64,000 bases of DNA from Pseudomonas faucium (lineage in GTDB: Bacteria > Pseudomonadota > Gammaproteobacteria > Pseudomonadales > Pseudomonadaceae). Each line of letters opens with the position of its first letter. The stretch's first letter is position 1. The stretch is from the NCBI RefSeq assembly GCF_021602585.1, contig NZ_BQIP01000023.1, forward strand, positions 1-64,000, read 5' to 3'. Position numbers and translations under genes: made by a program. This document shows, piece by piece, positions 25,020 to 34,945 of this stretch. The notes under the pieces were generated by a model that saw only the letters and a program-made list of their open reading frames with translations, made no database searches and was not told the origin of the DNA.

Positions 25020-26555
25020 ATGACGAGCACCCCCAAACCCCTTGTCCTGATCATCCTGGATGGCTTCGGTCACAGCGAATGCCCCGACTACAATGCCATC
25101 CTTGCCGCCAACACACCGGTCTATGACCGCCTGCGCGCGAGTCAGCCCAACGGCCTGATCTCCGGCTCAGGCATGGATGTCGGCCTGCCGGACGGGCAGA
25201 TGGGCAACTCCGAAGTCGGTCACATGAACCTCGGCGCCGGCCGTGTCGTCTACCAGGACTTCACCCGGGTGACCAAGGCCATCCGCGACGGCGAGTTCTT
25301 CCATAACGCGGTGCTAACCGGCGCCGTGGACAAGGCAGCGGGTGCCGGCAAGGCCGTGCACATCCTCGGCCTGCTCTCCGACGGCGGCGTGCACAGCCAC
25401 CAGGACCACCTGGTCGCCATGGCCGAGCTGGCCGCGCAACGGGGTGCCGAAAAGATCTACCTGCACGCCTTCCTCGATGGCCGCGACACCCCGCCGCGCA
25501 GCGCGCAGTCGTCGATCGAACTGCTCGATGCCACCTTCGCCAAGCTCGGCAAGGGCCGCATCGCCAGCCTGATCGGCCGCTACTACGCGATGGACCGTGA
25601 CAACCGCTGGGACCGCGTCAGCGCCGCCTACAACCTGATCGTCGACAGCACCGCCGAGTTCCAGGCCGACACCGCCGTGGCCGGCCTCGAAGCGGCCTAC
25701 GCCCGTGACGAGAGCGATGAATTCGTCAAGGCCACCCGTATCGGCGAAGCGGTCAAGGTCGAAGACGGCGACGCGGTGATCTTCATGAACTTCCGCGCCG
25801 ACCGCGCCCGCGAACTGTCGCGCGCCTTCGTCGAAGCCGATTTCAACGAATTCCCCCGTGCCCGCCTGCCGAAAATGGCGGCCTACATCGGCCTGACTCA
25901 GTACTCGGCGAAAATCCCCGCCCCGGCGGCCTTTGCCCCGGCCAGCCTGCACAACGTGCTTGGCGAGTACCTGGCGAACAACGGCAAGACCCAGCTGCGC
26001 ATCGCCGAAACCGAAAAATATGCCCATGTCACCTTCTTCTTCTCCGGCGGCCGCGAAGAGCCGTTCGAAGGCGAAGAGCGCATCCTGATCCCGTCGCCGA
26101 AGGTCGCCACCTACGACCTGCAGCCGGAGATGAGCGCGCCAGAGGTTACCGACCGTATCGTCGAGGCCATCGAGCAGCAGCGCTATGACGTGATCGTGGT
26201 CAACTACGCCAACGGCGACATGGTCGGCCATACCGGCGTCTTCGCTGCTGCGGTCAAGGCCGTCGAGGCGCTGGATGGCTGCGTCGGGCGTATCGTCGAG
26301 GCGCTGGACAAGGTCGGCGGCGAAGCGCTGATCACGGCCGACCATGGCAACGTCGAGCAGATGGAAGACGAGTCCACCGGCCAGGCGCACACCGCGCACA
26401 CCACCGAGCCGGTGCCGTTCATTTATGTTGGCAAGCGCAAGCTCAAGGTCCGCGAAGGCGGCGTGCTGGCCGACGTGGCGCCAACCATGCTCAAGCTGCT
26501 GGGCCTGGAAAAACCTGCGGAAATGACCGGTACGTCGATCCTGCTCGACGCCTGA
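25020..26555 (+). CDS. gpmI: 2,3-bisphosphoglycerate-independent phosphoglycerate mutase
   Basis: A 511-residue Mn-dependent enzyme that interconverts 3- and 2-phosphoglycerate. The alkaline-phosphatase fold motifs are visible: [12 protein letters not shown] at the start, the phosphoserine loop [28 protein letters not shown], and the metal ligands in [12 protein letters not shown] and ADHGNVEQM. The ATG at 25020 is preferred over a TTG one codon earlier. It is divergent from the rhodanese operon and begins a same-strand run with envC, ctpA and a deacetylase gene, though a REP pair and a terminator separate it from envC. Confidence 0.97.
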   Translation: MTSTPKPLVLIILDGFGHSECPDYNAILAANTPVYDRLRASQPNGLISGSGMDVGLPDGQMGNSEVGHMNLGAGRVVYQDFTRVTKAIRDGEFFHNAVLTGAVDKAAGAGKAVHILGLLSDGGVHSHQDHLVAMAELAAQRGAEKIYLHAFLDGRDTPPRSAQSSIELLDATFAKLGKGRIASLIGRYYAMDRDNRWDRVSAAYNLIVDSTAEFQADTAVAGLEAAYARDESDEFVKATRIGEAVKVEDGDAVIFMNFRADRARELSRAFVEADFNEFPRARLPKMAAYIGLTQYSAKIPAPAAFAPASLHNVLGEYLANNGKTQLRIAETEKYAHVTFFFSGGREEPFEGEERILIPSPKVATYDLQPEMSAPEVTDRIVEAIEQQRYDVIVVNYANGDMVGHTGVFAAAVKAVEALDGCVGRIVEALDKVGGEALITADHGNVEQMEDESTGQAHTAHTTEPVPFIYVGKRKLKVREGGVLADVAPTMLKLLGLEKPAEMTGTSILLDA

Positions 26556-26567
26556 TCGATGTACAGG

Positions 26568-26662
26568 GGCGCTTCGCACCCCACTCGCCGGCAAGCCGGC
26601 TCCCACAAAGAGCAGCCCCCGTGGGAGCCGGCTTGCCGGCGAAAGGGCTGCAAAGCAGCCCC
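26568..26662. repeat. REP pair, inverted
   Basis: Facing standard REP arms (ACTCGCCGGCAAGCCGGCTC and complement) only about 14 bases apart, with outer GGGGC / GGGCTGC steps. It lies just after gpmI and before its terminator. Confidence 0.9.
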
Positions 26663-26684
26663 GCTGCACATGAATTCCGGACAA

Positions 26685-26719
26685 ACGCCTGGCCGCGCCC
26701 GCAGCCAGGCGTTTTTTTT
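26685..26719 (+). terminator. terminator between gpmI and envC
   Basis: CGCCTGGC-N10-GCCAGGCG is followed by eight T residues (26712-26719). It ends 54 bases before the envC ATG, so envC probably has its own promoter in the remaining gap or depends on read-through. Confidence 0.92.
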
Positions 26720-26773
26720 GCAGGCCCGGGCGGGCATACTAGGCCAGTCTCCATCCCTGGTACGCCAAACCCC

Positions 26774-28060
26774 ATGTTCCGCGCCCTGATCCTACTCGCC
26801 CTGTCTTGCCTGCTCAGCCCGGCGTTCGCCGACGAGCGCGCACAGACCCAGCAACAACTGGACGCCACCCGCCAGGACATCGCCGAGCTCAAGAAGACGC
26901 TGGGCAAGCTCCAGGAAGAAAAGGCCGGCGTGCAGAAAGACCTCAAGGCCACCGAAACCGACATCGGCAACCTGGAAAAGCAGGTGGAGGCCCTGCAGCA
27001 AGAACTAAAAAAGACTGAAGGCGAGCTGGAGCGCCTTGATACCGAGAAAAAAAAACTCCAGAGCGCCCGCAGTGAACAGCAGCGGCTGATCGCCATCCAG
27101 GCCCGTTCCGCCTACCAGAACAACGGCCGCGAGGAATACCTCAAGCTGCTGCTCAACCAGCAGAACCCCGAGAAATTCGCCCGCACCCTGAGCTACTACG
27201 ACTACCTGAGCAAGGCACGCACCGAGCAGCTGCGCGCCTTCAACGAGACCCTGCGCCAGCTGGCCAACGTCGAACAGGACATCGGCCGCCAGCAGGAGCA
27301 ACTGCTGGCCCAGCGCGCCGACCTCGACAGCCGCCGCCAGGCGCTGGAAGCCGAACGCGGCAAGCGCCAGCAAGTGCTGGCCAAGCTCAACAGCGATGTG
27401 AAGGACCGCGACCAGAAGCTGCAGGCCCGCGAGCAGGACCAGGCCGACCTGGGCAAAGTGCTCAAGACCATCGAGGAAACCCTGGCCCGCCAGGCCCGCG
27501 AAGCCGAAGAAGCACGCAAGAAAGCGCTGCTGGCCGAGCAGGAAGCCGAGAAGCGCCGCCAGCAGCAAGCCCTGGCCGCCCGCGAAGAAGCCGAGCCGCC
27601 GAAAAAGGCCCGCACCACCCTCGGCCCCTTGGTTTCCAGCGACGGCGCCAACTACGGCGGTGCATTTTCTGCAGCCCGGGGAAAACTTCCTTGGCCGGTC
27701 AATGGTCGATTGCTGGCACGCTTCGGCGACGCCCGCGGCAGCGATGCCCGGGCCAAGTGGGATGGGGTGATGATCAGCGCCAACCCGGGCACCCAGGTGC
27801 ACGCCGTACACGGCGGGCGCGTGGTGTTCGCCGACTGGTTGCGTGGCGCTGGACTTCTGGTCATTCTCGACCATGGTAATGGTTACCTGAGCCTGTACGG
27901 CCACAACCAGAGCCTGCTCAAGAGCGCCGGTGACATCGTCAAGGCCGGTGAAGCCATTTCCACCGTTGGCGACAGCGGTGGCCAGGACAGCGCGGGCTTG
28001 TACTTCGCCATCCGCCAGCAGGGCCGGCCGACCGACCCTGCGCAGTGGTGCAGAGGTTAG
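26774..28060 (+). CDS. envC: murein hydrolase activator EnvC
   Basis: A 428-residue periplasmic division protein. It has a signal peptide (about 1-21, cleaved after AFA), a long coiled coil (about 22-285), and a C-terminal LytM/M23 domain (about 320-428). The domain is degenerate: where active M23 enzymes have HxGxD it reads KWDGVM, and where they have HxH it reads LYFAIR. The zinc ligands are therefore missing and it should activate amidases rather than cut murein, as E. coli EnvC does. The ATG (MFRALILL) begins the signal peptide. ctpA follows 80 bases later. Confidence 0.93.
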   Translation: MFRALILLALSCLLSPAFADERAQTQQQLDATRQDIAELKKTLGKLQEEKAGVQKDLKATETDIGNLEKQVEALQQELKKTEGELERLDTEKKKLQSARSEQQRLIAIQARSAYQNNGREEYLKLLLNQQNPEKFARTLSYYDYLSKARTEQLRAFNETLRQLANVEQDIGRQQEQLLAQRADLDSRRQALEAERGKRQQVLAKLNSDVKDRDQKLQAREQDQADLGKVLKTIEETLARQAREAEEARKKALLAEQEAEKRRQQQALAAREEAEPPKKARTTLGPLVSSDGANYGGAFSAARGKLPWPVNGRLLARFGDARGSDARAKWDGVMISANPGTQVHAVHGGRVVFADWLRGAGLLVILDHGNGYLSLYGHNQSLLKSAGDIVKAGEAISTVGDSGGQDSAGLYFAIRQQGRPTDPAQWCRG

Positions 28061-28140
28061 GTTCATTTTTCTCGGTGTAGCGCCTGGCGCTGCGCCGGTG
28101 CTCCGCAGGGAGCGTCTACAGGATCAGGAGTTCGTTCGAC

Positions 28141-29472
28141 ATGCTGCACTCGCCTCGCCTCACCCAGCTGGCCCTGACCATCGCCCTGGCGATCGGCGCG
28201 CCCTTGGCCCATGCCGCCGAGACGGCGCCCGCCAAGCCTGCCAAGCCCGCCGCGGTGCCGGCCACCGAGGTGACCGCCAAGGCGCCGCTGCCGCTTGAAG
28301 AGCTGCGCACCTTTGCCGAGGTCATGGACCGCATCAAGGCTGCCTACGTCGAGCCTGTGGACGACAAGACCCTGCTGGAAAACGCCATCAAGGGCATGCT
28401 CAGCAACCTCGACCCCCACTCGGCCTACCTCGGCCCTGAAGACTTCCAGGAGCTGCAGGAGAGCACCAGCGGCGAGTTCGGCGGCTTGGGCATCGAAGTA
28501 GGCCAGGAAGACGGCTTCATCAAGGTGGTGTCGCCGATCGACGACACCCCGGCCTCGCGCGCCGGGGTCCAGGCCGGCGACCTGATCGTCAAGATCAACG
28601 GCGCCCCGACCCGTGGCCAGACCATGACCGAAGCCGTGGACAAGATGCGCGGCAAGATCGGCGAGAAGATCACCCTGACCCTGGTGCGCGACGGCGGCAA
28701 CCCCTTCGACGTGACCCTGGCCCGCGCGGTCATCCAGGTCAAGAGCGTGAAGAGCCAGCTGCTGGAAAACGACTACGGCTACATCCGCATCACCCAGTTC
28801 CAGGTCAAGACCGGCGAAGAAGTGGGCAAGGCCCTGGCCAAGCTGCGCAAGGACAACGGCAAGAAGCTGCGCGGCGTGGTCCTGGACCTGCGCAACAACC
28901 CAGGCGGCGTGCTGCAATCGGCCGTGGAAGTGGCCGACCACTTCCTCACCAAGGGCCTGATCGTCTACACCAAGGGCCGTATCGCCAACTCCGAGCTGCG
29001 CTTCTCCGCCGACCCGGCCGATGCCAGCGAGGGCGTGCCACTGGTGGTGCTGATCAACGGCGGCAGCGCCTCGGCCTCGGAGATCGTCGCCGGCGCCCTG
29101 CAGGACCAGAAGCGCGCCGTGCTGATGGGCACCGACAGCTTCGGCAAAGGCTCAGTGCAAACCGTGCTGCCGCTGGCCAACGACCGCGCCCTGAAGCTGA
29201 CCACCGCGCTGTACTTCACCCCCAACGGCCGCTCGATCCAGGCCCAGGGCATCGTCCCGGACATCGAAGTGCGCCAGGCCAGGATCACCGCCGAAGCCGA
29301 TGCCGAAAACTTCAAGGAAGCCGACCTGCAGGGCCACCTGGGCAACGGCAACGGCGGCGCCGACCGCCCGACCAGCAGCAGCAAGCGCAAGGAGCGGCCA
29401 CAGGACGATGACTTCCAGCTGAGCCAGGCACTGAGCCTGCTCAAGGGCCTGAACGTCACCAAGGGCCAGTGA
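28141..29472 (+). CDS. ctpA: S41 family C-terminal processing peptidase CtpA
   Basis: A 443-residue periplasmic serine protease. It has a signal peptide (about 1-28, ending AHA-AE), a substrate-recognition region, a PDZ domain (about 110-185, GGLGIEVGQEDG onward), and the S41 catalytic core with NGGSASASEIVAGAL (serine) and DSFGKGSVQT (lysine), a Ser-Lys dyad. In P. aeruginosa CtpA with its partner LbcA degrades peptidoglycan cross-link hydrolases. Neighbouring envC fits an envelope role. The C-terminal tail is basic and polar. The deacetylase gene follows directly. Confidence 0.96.
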   Translation: MLHSPRLTQLALTIALAIGAPLAHAAETAPAKPAKPAAVPATEVTAKAPLPLEELRTFAEVMDRIKAAYVEPVDDKTLLENAIKGMLSNLDPHSAYLGPEDFQELQESTSGEFGGLGIEVGQEDGFIKVVSPIDDTPASRAGVQAGDLIVKINGAPTRGQTMTEAVDKMRGKIGEKITLTLVRDGGNPFDVTLARAVIQVKSVKSQLLENDYGYIRITQFQVKTGEEVGKALAKLRKDNGKKLRGVVLDLRNNPGGVLQSAVEVADHFLTKGLIVYTKGRIANSELRFSADPADASEGVPLVVLINGGSASASEIVAGALQDQKRAVLMGTDSFGKGSVQTVLPLANDRALKLTTALYFTPNGRSIQAQGIVPDIEVRQARITAEADAENFKEADLQGHLGNGNGGADRPTSSSKRKERPQDDDFQLSQALSLLKGLNVTKGQ

Positions 29473-29480
29473 TCCCCACC

Positions 29481-30245
29481 ATGCGTTATCTGCTGTTCAC
29501 GCTGTTCTGCCTTCTGGCTGGCACCGCCCACGCGGCGCCAGCCAAGGCCTACATGAGCATCATCATCGACGACCTGGGCCAGAGCAGCGAGCGCGACAAG
29601 CGCACCCTGGCCCTGCCCGGGCCGGTGACCATGGCGATCATGCCCGACACCCCGCATGCCAGCGATTTCGCCCGCCAGGCGCACAAGGCCGGCAAGACGG
29701 TGATCCTGCACATGCCCATGGACCCGGCCACCGGTCCCTACGCCTGGCACCCCGGCACGCCGCTGCCCGAACTGGCCAGCCGGCTGCAGGCGGCCCTGAC
29801 CAAGGTGCCCTACGCCGCCGGCATCAACAACCACATGGGCAGCCGCATGACCGCCCAGCGCGAGCCGATGGCCTGGTTGATGGGCGAGTTGCAGCAGCGC
29901 CACCTGTTCTTCGTCGACAGCCGTACCAGCGCGGCCACCGTCGCCGCCGCCGAAGCCCAGCGCATTGGCCTGGCGCATGTCTCGCGGGATGTGTTCCTCG
30001 ACGACGTGCGCACGCCCGAGGCCATCGCCGGGCAACTTCGCATCGGTGTGGAAATGGCGCGGCGCCAGGGCTCGGCGGTGCTGATCGGCCACCCCTACCC
30101 GCAAACCCTGGCCGTCCTCGAACAGGCGTTGCCCCAGCTCGCCAGCCAGGGCATCACGCTGATCGGCCTCAAGCAGATGATCGCCGAACGCAGCAACCAG
30201 GCCATGCCTGCGCATGGCAGGCATGGGGTCTACAGCAACCGCTGA
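29481..30245 (+). CDS. divergent polysaccharide deacetylase (YibQ-like)
   Basis: A 254-residue exported protein of the divergent polysaccharide deacetylase (DUF610/YibQ) family. It has a signal peptide (about 1-18, ending AHA-AP), then MSIIIDDLGQS with the aspartate pair, and PMDPATGPYAWHPGTPL and NNHMGSRMT, which carry the conserved metal-site histidines of the NodB fold. A GTG at 29469, overlapping the ctpA stop, would add four residues before the signal peptide; the ATG is more likely. It is last in the envC-ctpA run. Its substrate is unknown. Its TGA ends one base before the stop codon of the opposing 1528-residue gene. Confidence 0.9.
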   Translation: MRYLLFTLFCLLAGTAHAAPAKAYMSIIIDDLGQSSERDKRTLALPGPVTMAIMPDTPHASDFARQAHKAGKTVILHMPMDPATGPYAWHPGTPLPELASRLQAALTKVPYAAGINNHMGSRMTAQREPMAWLMGELQQRHLFFVDSRTSAATVAAAEAQRIGLAHVSRDVFLDDVRTPEAIAGQLRIGVEMARRQGSAVLIGHPYPQTLAVLEQALPQLASQGITLIGLKQMIAERSNQAMPAHGRHGVYSNR

Positions 30246-33200
30246 TCAGGCGTCGAAGGGAATCAGCCCTTCCACGTCGGCCAGGCGCAGGTTGCCACGG
30301 TAGATCGCCAGCACTTCCTTGCCACTGGCTGCCGCGCGCATTTGCGCCTCACGCCCCAGCTTGCTCTGGTAGCCCAGCTTCAGGTGCCCTTTGCTGAACT
30401 CACGTTCAGGGGTGTCGGCTGCCGGGTAATGGAAGTGCGCCTCCCACAGCAGGCGCCCGGGTTTGCTGCCCTCGGCGTTGCGGCGCACTTCGTAGACATC
30501 GAGAAAATCCGTTGCCGACAACTTGCGCCGCGCACCCTGGCGGCTGAGCCTGACTTTCTTCTCCTGCAGCAAGAACCGCAGGCTCTGGGCCGTAGGATGA
30601 CTGGTGGCCAGGTACAGGCTGACCAATTTGTCGCGCTTGACCGTTGCCAGGCGTTCGATGGCATGGCTCAGGTTCTGCTCCAGCGCCTGGTCGGCCTCGC
30701 TGGAGGTGAAATTGGCCCGTACCTCTTCAAGCTTGTCGATGTGGCCATCGATCACGGTGGCCAACCCCAGGGGCTCGTCGTGCCGTTCGTACTGCCTGCC
30801 CAGGCCGATCACTGACTCGACCTGCTCGATCAACCGTTTGCCAAGCTCCCGCTCCTGGGCCAGGCCCAGCGATGGCCTGCGCTCGCTCTCTTCGACAGGC
30901 ACATCCTCGACCCACTCGGCCCCTTGCAGGCGGAAGGTCTTGAGCACATTGGCCCGATCATCGAGCTGCTCCAGTACCCGGGTGCCATCGCGCTCGCGCT
31001 CCACGCCCACCACGCTGCGCCCGCGGTGGGTGCGCACCACATGGCGGCGGCCGCCGCGCGGGGCGTAGATGGGCTGGCGCAGCGGGCGTTGTTCGAGCAG
31101 CTCCTGCTCCTGGACGGCGGCAACCAGCTCTTTCTCCGCGCTGTCCTTGAGCGTATTGAGCAGAGCGCGATACTGGTCCAGCCGCTCCGGGCGAACGGCG
31201 GCGCCACCCAGGCTGCGCAGGTAGCTCGCCATGGCATCGGCCTCGGCATAGGCATCGACGACGCCGTTGAGGATGTTGATCTGCTCATCCCGCGCCACCT
31301 CGGCACGTGCGGGGTCGCCATGGGCAGCACCGGCGCTCCTGAGCCCGGCCCCCTTCAGATAATGTTCGTATTCCTCCAGCACGTGCTCGTGAACCCCGAC
31401 ACCCAGGCGGTCCAGGCACAATTCGCCAATGTCCATCAGCAACTGAAACTCCAGCTCTATCCCCGTCTGCCGCCGTTGCTCGACGATCCGGCCAAGCCAG
31501 GCATGCTTGCTGAGCCCGGATTGCTGATCGGTGAAGGTGATCGCATCATCCTTGAGCGTTCTTTCCAGCACCGCATCGAACTGCCGGGCAATCTGGACCA
31601 TGTCCGACTCCCACTTGACCACCTTGGCCATCACTTCGAAGAACTGCTCGTACAGCTTTACTTCCTGCTCGAGCTCCGGCCGGGCGCAGACCCTGTTGGC
31701 CAGCTCGCCAACCTCTTCTTGATTGATCATCGCCGCCATCTCGTTGTAGAACGACTCGCAGTCCTGGATCATCTCCTGGCGCAAGTTGGCCCGGCCCTGC
31801 CTGAGCGCTTGCTCCATCACCTCCCTGTGGCGTGGAAGTGCGCTGATCTCATCGAGCACCTGGTCATGCTGCAGCCCGTTTTCGATGAGGGCCTTGAGGT
31901 CATACACGACAATTTCCCGATAACGCCCCTCGAGCCCCTTGAGCAGCTCTTTACGGCGGATCTGATCAGGCTCGGGTTGCTCCACTGCTGCAAGCTCGAG
32001 CAGATCGGCCTTGGTCTTCTCCAGCATGGTTCTGTGCCCCTTGAACGTCGCCTCGAGCTTCTTGCTCTGCAAGATAAGGTCCTTGTCCTGCTGGTTCAGC
32101 GCGGCCATCTTGCGGGCATTGGCTTCCTTGATCTGCTGCACGCGGCTCCTGGGCATGCCACCGCGCAAATGCAACCCGCCATCCACCCGCCAGGCGCCGA
32201 ACCTGCGCACCAACAGCGGCCCTCGGTTGCCCTCGGCATCGATGATGCGTACCTGGCCACCATCGAATTCGACGCGATAGTTTTCGCCAGCGAGTGCCAC
32301 GTAGTACTGGCTGTCCAGCCGATAAAGGCCGTTGCTTTCGGCCATCTTGCCGGCAAGATCGACGCTCGCGCGCATACCGCGCAGCTTGTCACCCATGGCC
32401 TTGCCGAGGACGTTGAACCCTTGTGCGCCACGGAAGGAGAAATCAAGCGAGCGCCCAGGCTCTGTGGCCATGGCCCCCGCCAGCTGCAGCTGGCCTTGTG
32501 CCGGCGGCAAAGGCTGCTCCAGGCTGAACGGCACGCTGCCGCGCCTGGCCTGCAAGGCCCGTGCAGTGCCGGCGCCTGCTACCGGCCTGGGCAGCCACCC
32601 ATGCATCAAGCCCGCCGCCAGGCCCAGCAACAGGTCGACCACGGCCACACTGCGTTCGGCCTCGTTGCCGCGCAGCAGTGCCGGCAGGTCATTGCGCACC
32701 ATGCTCAGGCCCTGGACCAACCAGGCAACCACCGCCACCGGCCCGCCCATGAACAGCGTGACGGTGTCGAACAGCAACCAGCCACCCTGCAACAACACCG
32801 CCCAACGGCTCTGCGCGGTGGACAACGATTCGCGGGCAGCCAGTTCTAGCAACAGGTCCAAGCTCGCCTGGTACAGTTTCTGATCGATGGCTGGCGTCCA
32901 GAATTCGGCGCTGAAGGCCACGCGCACCGGCACTGGCAGCCCGCCTCCGGGCAACTCGGGCAGGAACAGCGCATCGAAGTCGCCGCGCCCATACGCATCG
33001 CGCGATGACCCGCTCATCCAGTCGAGCACGCTGTCCTGCAATGCACCGGGCCTGGCGATGGCCGACCGCAGGGCGTCGAGGCTTGGGAACTCGCGCAAAG
33101 TTCCCTGCATGTACAGCGGCCGATACAGCAACACCACCTCAAGCTCCGGGGCGAACAGCACATACATGCCGTGCACCCTGTCGGCTTGCTCAGGGCCTGG

Positions 33201-34832
33201 AGTGCGCCGCAAGGCCAGTGGCATGAATTCGATCCCCGGGCGGTTGAACTGGCCGCGACAGAAATCGACCAGGCACTCCAGCCCCGCTTCGCTCAGGCCA
33301 CCGTCCAGCCTGGCCAGCAACCCGCTGAACAACATCGAGCAGCGCCACTCGCGGCTAAAGCACGCCTCGCGCTGCGCCTTGCCCTGCTGGTCGGCCTTGG
33401 CTTGCTGGACATAGGCCACATAGCTGCCGCCGACATCGATCCGTTCGACCAGCGCTTTGAGGTAATCCGCCGTCAGCCACGGCATGATCAGCTGCTCGTC
33501 GCGATGCTCGATGCGTTCGAGCACCGCCCCCTGCAGGGAGGCAAGGTTGCCGATGGCGAATTCGGTCAGGGTCATCGTCCGCTTGAAAACGGTCCCCCAG
33601 CCGCTGCCGGGCATGCCAATGGCGCTGGACAGGGTAAGCACAAGGTCATCCGGGAAGTAATTGGCCTCGACCGGGTAGTCTTCGAGCAACGCCTCGCGCA
33701 GGCGCTTGCGGGCAAAGGCTTGCAGGTCCAGCACGCCTGCCGCCGAACCCTGCCCTTTTGACGCGGCCTGGGCCAGGGCCAGCTCGAACATGCCGCGCTG
33801 GTAGGCAAAACTGACCCCAGCGGGTGCGTTGGCCAGGCCCGGCGGGGCCTTGAGAGGCACCTCGGCGCTCATGCCATAGCCGGCAATGAAGTAGTGGGCG
33901 GGGTTGCCGACGCTTGCATACGCCGCCTCGCCCTGGTCGATACCGGCACCGTCGTCCAGGCGCCAGCCATCGAGCGCCTCGAACTGGCCGTCCAGCAACA
34001 ACGCCGCTTGCTGGGCGAACACATCGCCTTCCAGGGCAAAACGGTGCCAGGTCAGGCTATCGGCGCCCTGCATCTGGCACAGTGCCAAGGCAAAGTCGTC
34101 GAACGAAGTGAAGGGCTTGATCACGCCGGACGGCGCACACCACAGCAGCACCTCTCGCTCGTCCCATTCGCCCAGCACCAACAGGTTCGGCAGCATTCGG
34201 GTAACGGCGCCGCCAGGTACCTGCACCTGAACGGCAAACACCGACGCCGGCGGTAAGCTGTCTTGGAGCAGCCCCAGTACCAGCGCCGTCTGCTGATCGT
34301 CGAGCCCCTGCAAGGGCAGGTTGCCGAGCAGTGCCAACTTGAGCTGCTGCTGCAGCCAGAGATCCCGGCTCACACCGAGGCTGCCGTTGGCCTGCCAGAA
34401 GTCCACCTGGGCCTGGCGCAGATGCCAGGGCAGCAGCAGGACCAGATCCTCGAGCTCATCCATCGCCTGCTGCACGGAAACCACCGTGTCCTCAAGCGGA
34501 TTGCCGAGTGCGTCCTTGAAGGCGAAAGGTGCGCTGACCGACAGCATGAACTCGCCACCCGGCTTGCCCATAGCGCGCAAGTCGCAGCCCTGGAATAGGG
34601 CAGTCAACAAGGCATCGAGCAACGGACGCGGCGTCCAGGAGGGGGCATCAGTCGTGGCGCTGGGGATGTGCAGCACCAACGCATCGGCGTCGGCAAGCTT
34701 GGCAGACCTGACCGAGTCGTAGCGTTCGGCCAGCAACTTCAGGGCTTCGCGCCCGGCTATCTGACGGACTGTGGGGCGGTCGCTGAACGCGGCGGCAACG
34801 GCCGCATGCAGATCGGGGAAGGTGCTCGGCAT
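30246..34832 (-). CDS. giant DUF6543/dermonecrotic-toxin-like protein
   Basis: A 1528-residue protein of the large Pseudomonas family annotated as DUF6543 or dermonecrotic-toxin domain. There is no signal peptide. The N-terminal half (to about 660) includes the family segment LLYRPLYMQGTLREFPSL (569-586). Apolar helices (about 676-745) could insert in a membrane. A YRVEFDGGQVRIIDAEG-type beta region follows (about 836-895), ending in HLRGGMPRSRV. A long coiled coil runs from about 897 to 1010. The C-terminal third is charged and unrecognised. AAGGA lies ten bases before the ATG. It is monocistronic, convergent with the deacetylase gene with no base between stops. A toxin role and export route are inferences; no secretion or immunity gene is adjacent. 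Confidence 0.82.
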   Translation of the reverse strand: MPSTFPDLHAAVAAAFSDRPTVRQIAGREALKLLAERYDSVRSAKLADADALVLHIPSATTDAPSWTPRPLLDALLTALFQGCDLRAMGKPGGEFMLSVSAPFAFKDALGNPLEDTVVSVQQAMDELEDLVLLLPWHLRQAQVDFWQANGSLGVSRDLWLQQQLKLALLGNLPLQGLDDQQTALVLGLLQDSLPPASVFAVQVQVPGGAVTRMLPNLLVLGEWDEREVLLWCAPSGVIKPFTSFDDFALALCQMQGADSLTWHRFALEGDVFAQQAALLLDGQFEALDGWRLDDGAGIDQGEAAYASVGNPAHYFIAGYGMSAEVPLKAPPGLANAPAGVSFAYQRGMFELALAQAASKGQGSAAGVLDLQAFARKRLREALLEDYPVEANYFPDDLVLTLSSAIGMPGSGWGTVFKRTMTLTEFAIGNLASLQGAVLERIEHRDEQLIMPWLTADYLKALVERIDVGGSYVAYVQQAKADQQGKAQREACFSREWRCSMLFSGLLARLDGGLSEAGLECLVDFCRGQFNRPGIEFMPLALRRTPGPEQADRVHGMYVLFAPELEVVLLYRPLYMQGTLREFPSLDALRSAIARPGALQDSVLDWMSGSSRDAYGRGDFDALFLPELPGGGLPVPVRVAFSAEFWTPAIDQKLYQASLDLLLELAARESLSTAQSRWAVLLQGGWLLFDTVTLFMGGPVAVVAWLVQGLSMVRNDLPALLRGNEAERSVAVVDLLLGLAAGLMHGWLPRPVAGAGTARALQARRGSVPFSLEQPLPPAQGQLQLAGAMATEPGRSLDFSFRGAQGFNVLGKAMGDKLRGMRASVDLAGKMAESNGLYRLDSQYYVALAGENYRVEFDGGQVRIIDAEGNRGPLLVRRFGAWRVDGGLHLRGGMPRSRVQQIKEANARKMAALNQQDKDLILQSKKLEATFKGHRTMLEKTKADLLELAAVEQPEPDQIRRKELLKGLEGRYREIVVYDLKALIENGLQHDQVLDEISALPRHREVMEQALRQGRANLRQEMIQDCESFYNEMAAMINQEEVGELANRVCARPELEQEVKLYEQFFEVMAKVVKWESDMVQIARQFDAVLERTLKDDAITFTDQQSGLSKHAWLGRIVEQRRQTGIELEFQLLMDIGELCLDRLGVGVHEHVLEEYEHYLKGAGLRSAGAAHGDPARAEVARDEQINILNGVVDAYAEADAMASYLRSLGGAAVRPERLDQYRALLNTLKDSAEKELVAAVQEQELLEQRPLRQPIYAPRGGRRHVVRTHRGRSVVGVERERDGTRVLEQLDDRANVLKTFRLQGAEWVEDVPVEESERRPSLGLAQERELGKRLIEQVESVIGLGRQYERHDEPLGLATVIDGHIDKLEEVRANFTSSEADQALEQNLSHAIERLATVKRDKLVSLYLATSHPTAQSLRFLLQEKKVRLSRQGARRKLSATDFLDVYEVRRNAEGSKPGRLLWEAHFHYPAADTPEREFSKGHLKLGYQSKLGREAQMRAAASGKEVLAIYRGNLRLADVEGLIPFDA

Positions 34833-34945
34833 GGAGAAAATCCTTGTGAAGGTTGATCCACAAGGATGAAAACCATCACGCCGAAGCGGGAGTATCTATG
34901 TCTCTGGCCAACGAAGGGGCTGCCAGCGGCAGCCCCCAGGTGTCA

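Noticed and set aside
26774-28060. EnvC as an active M23 peptidase
   Set aside because: The metal-ligand motifs HxGxD and HxH are replaced by KWDGVM and LYFAIR, so a catalytic role is unlikely.
29469-29480. GTG start for the deacetylase overlapping the ctpA stop
   Set aside because: It would put four residues before a normal signal peptide; the ATG at 29481 fits better, though coupling to ctpA cannot be excluded.
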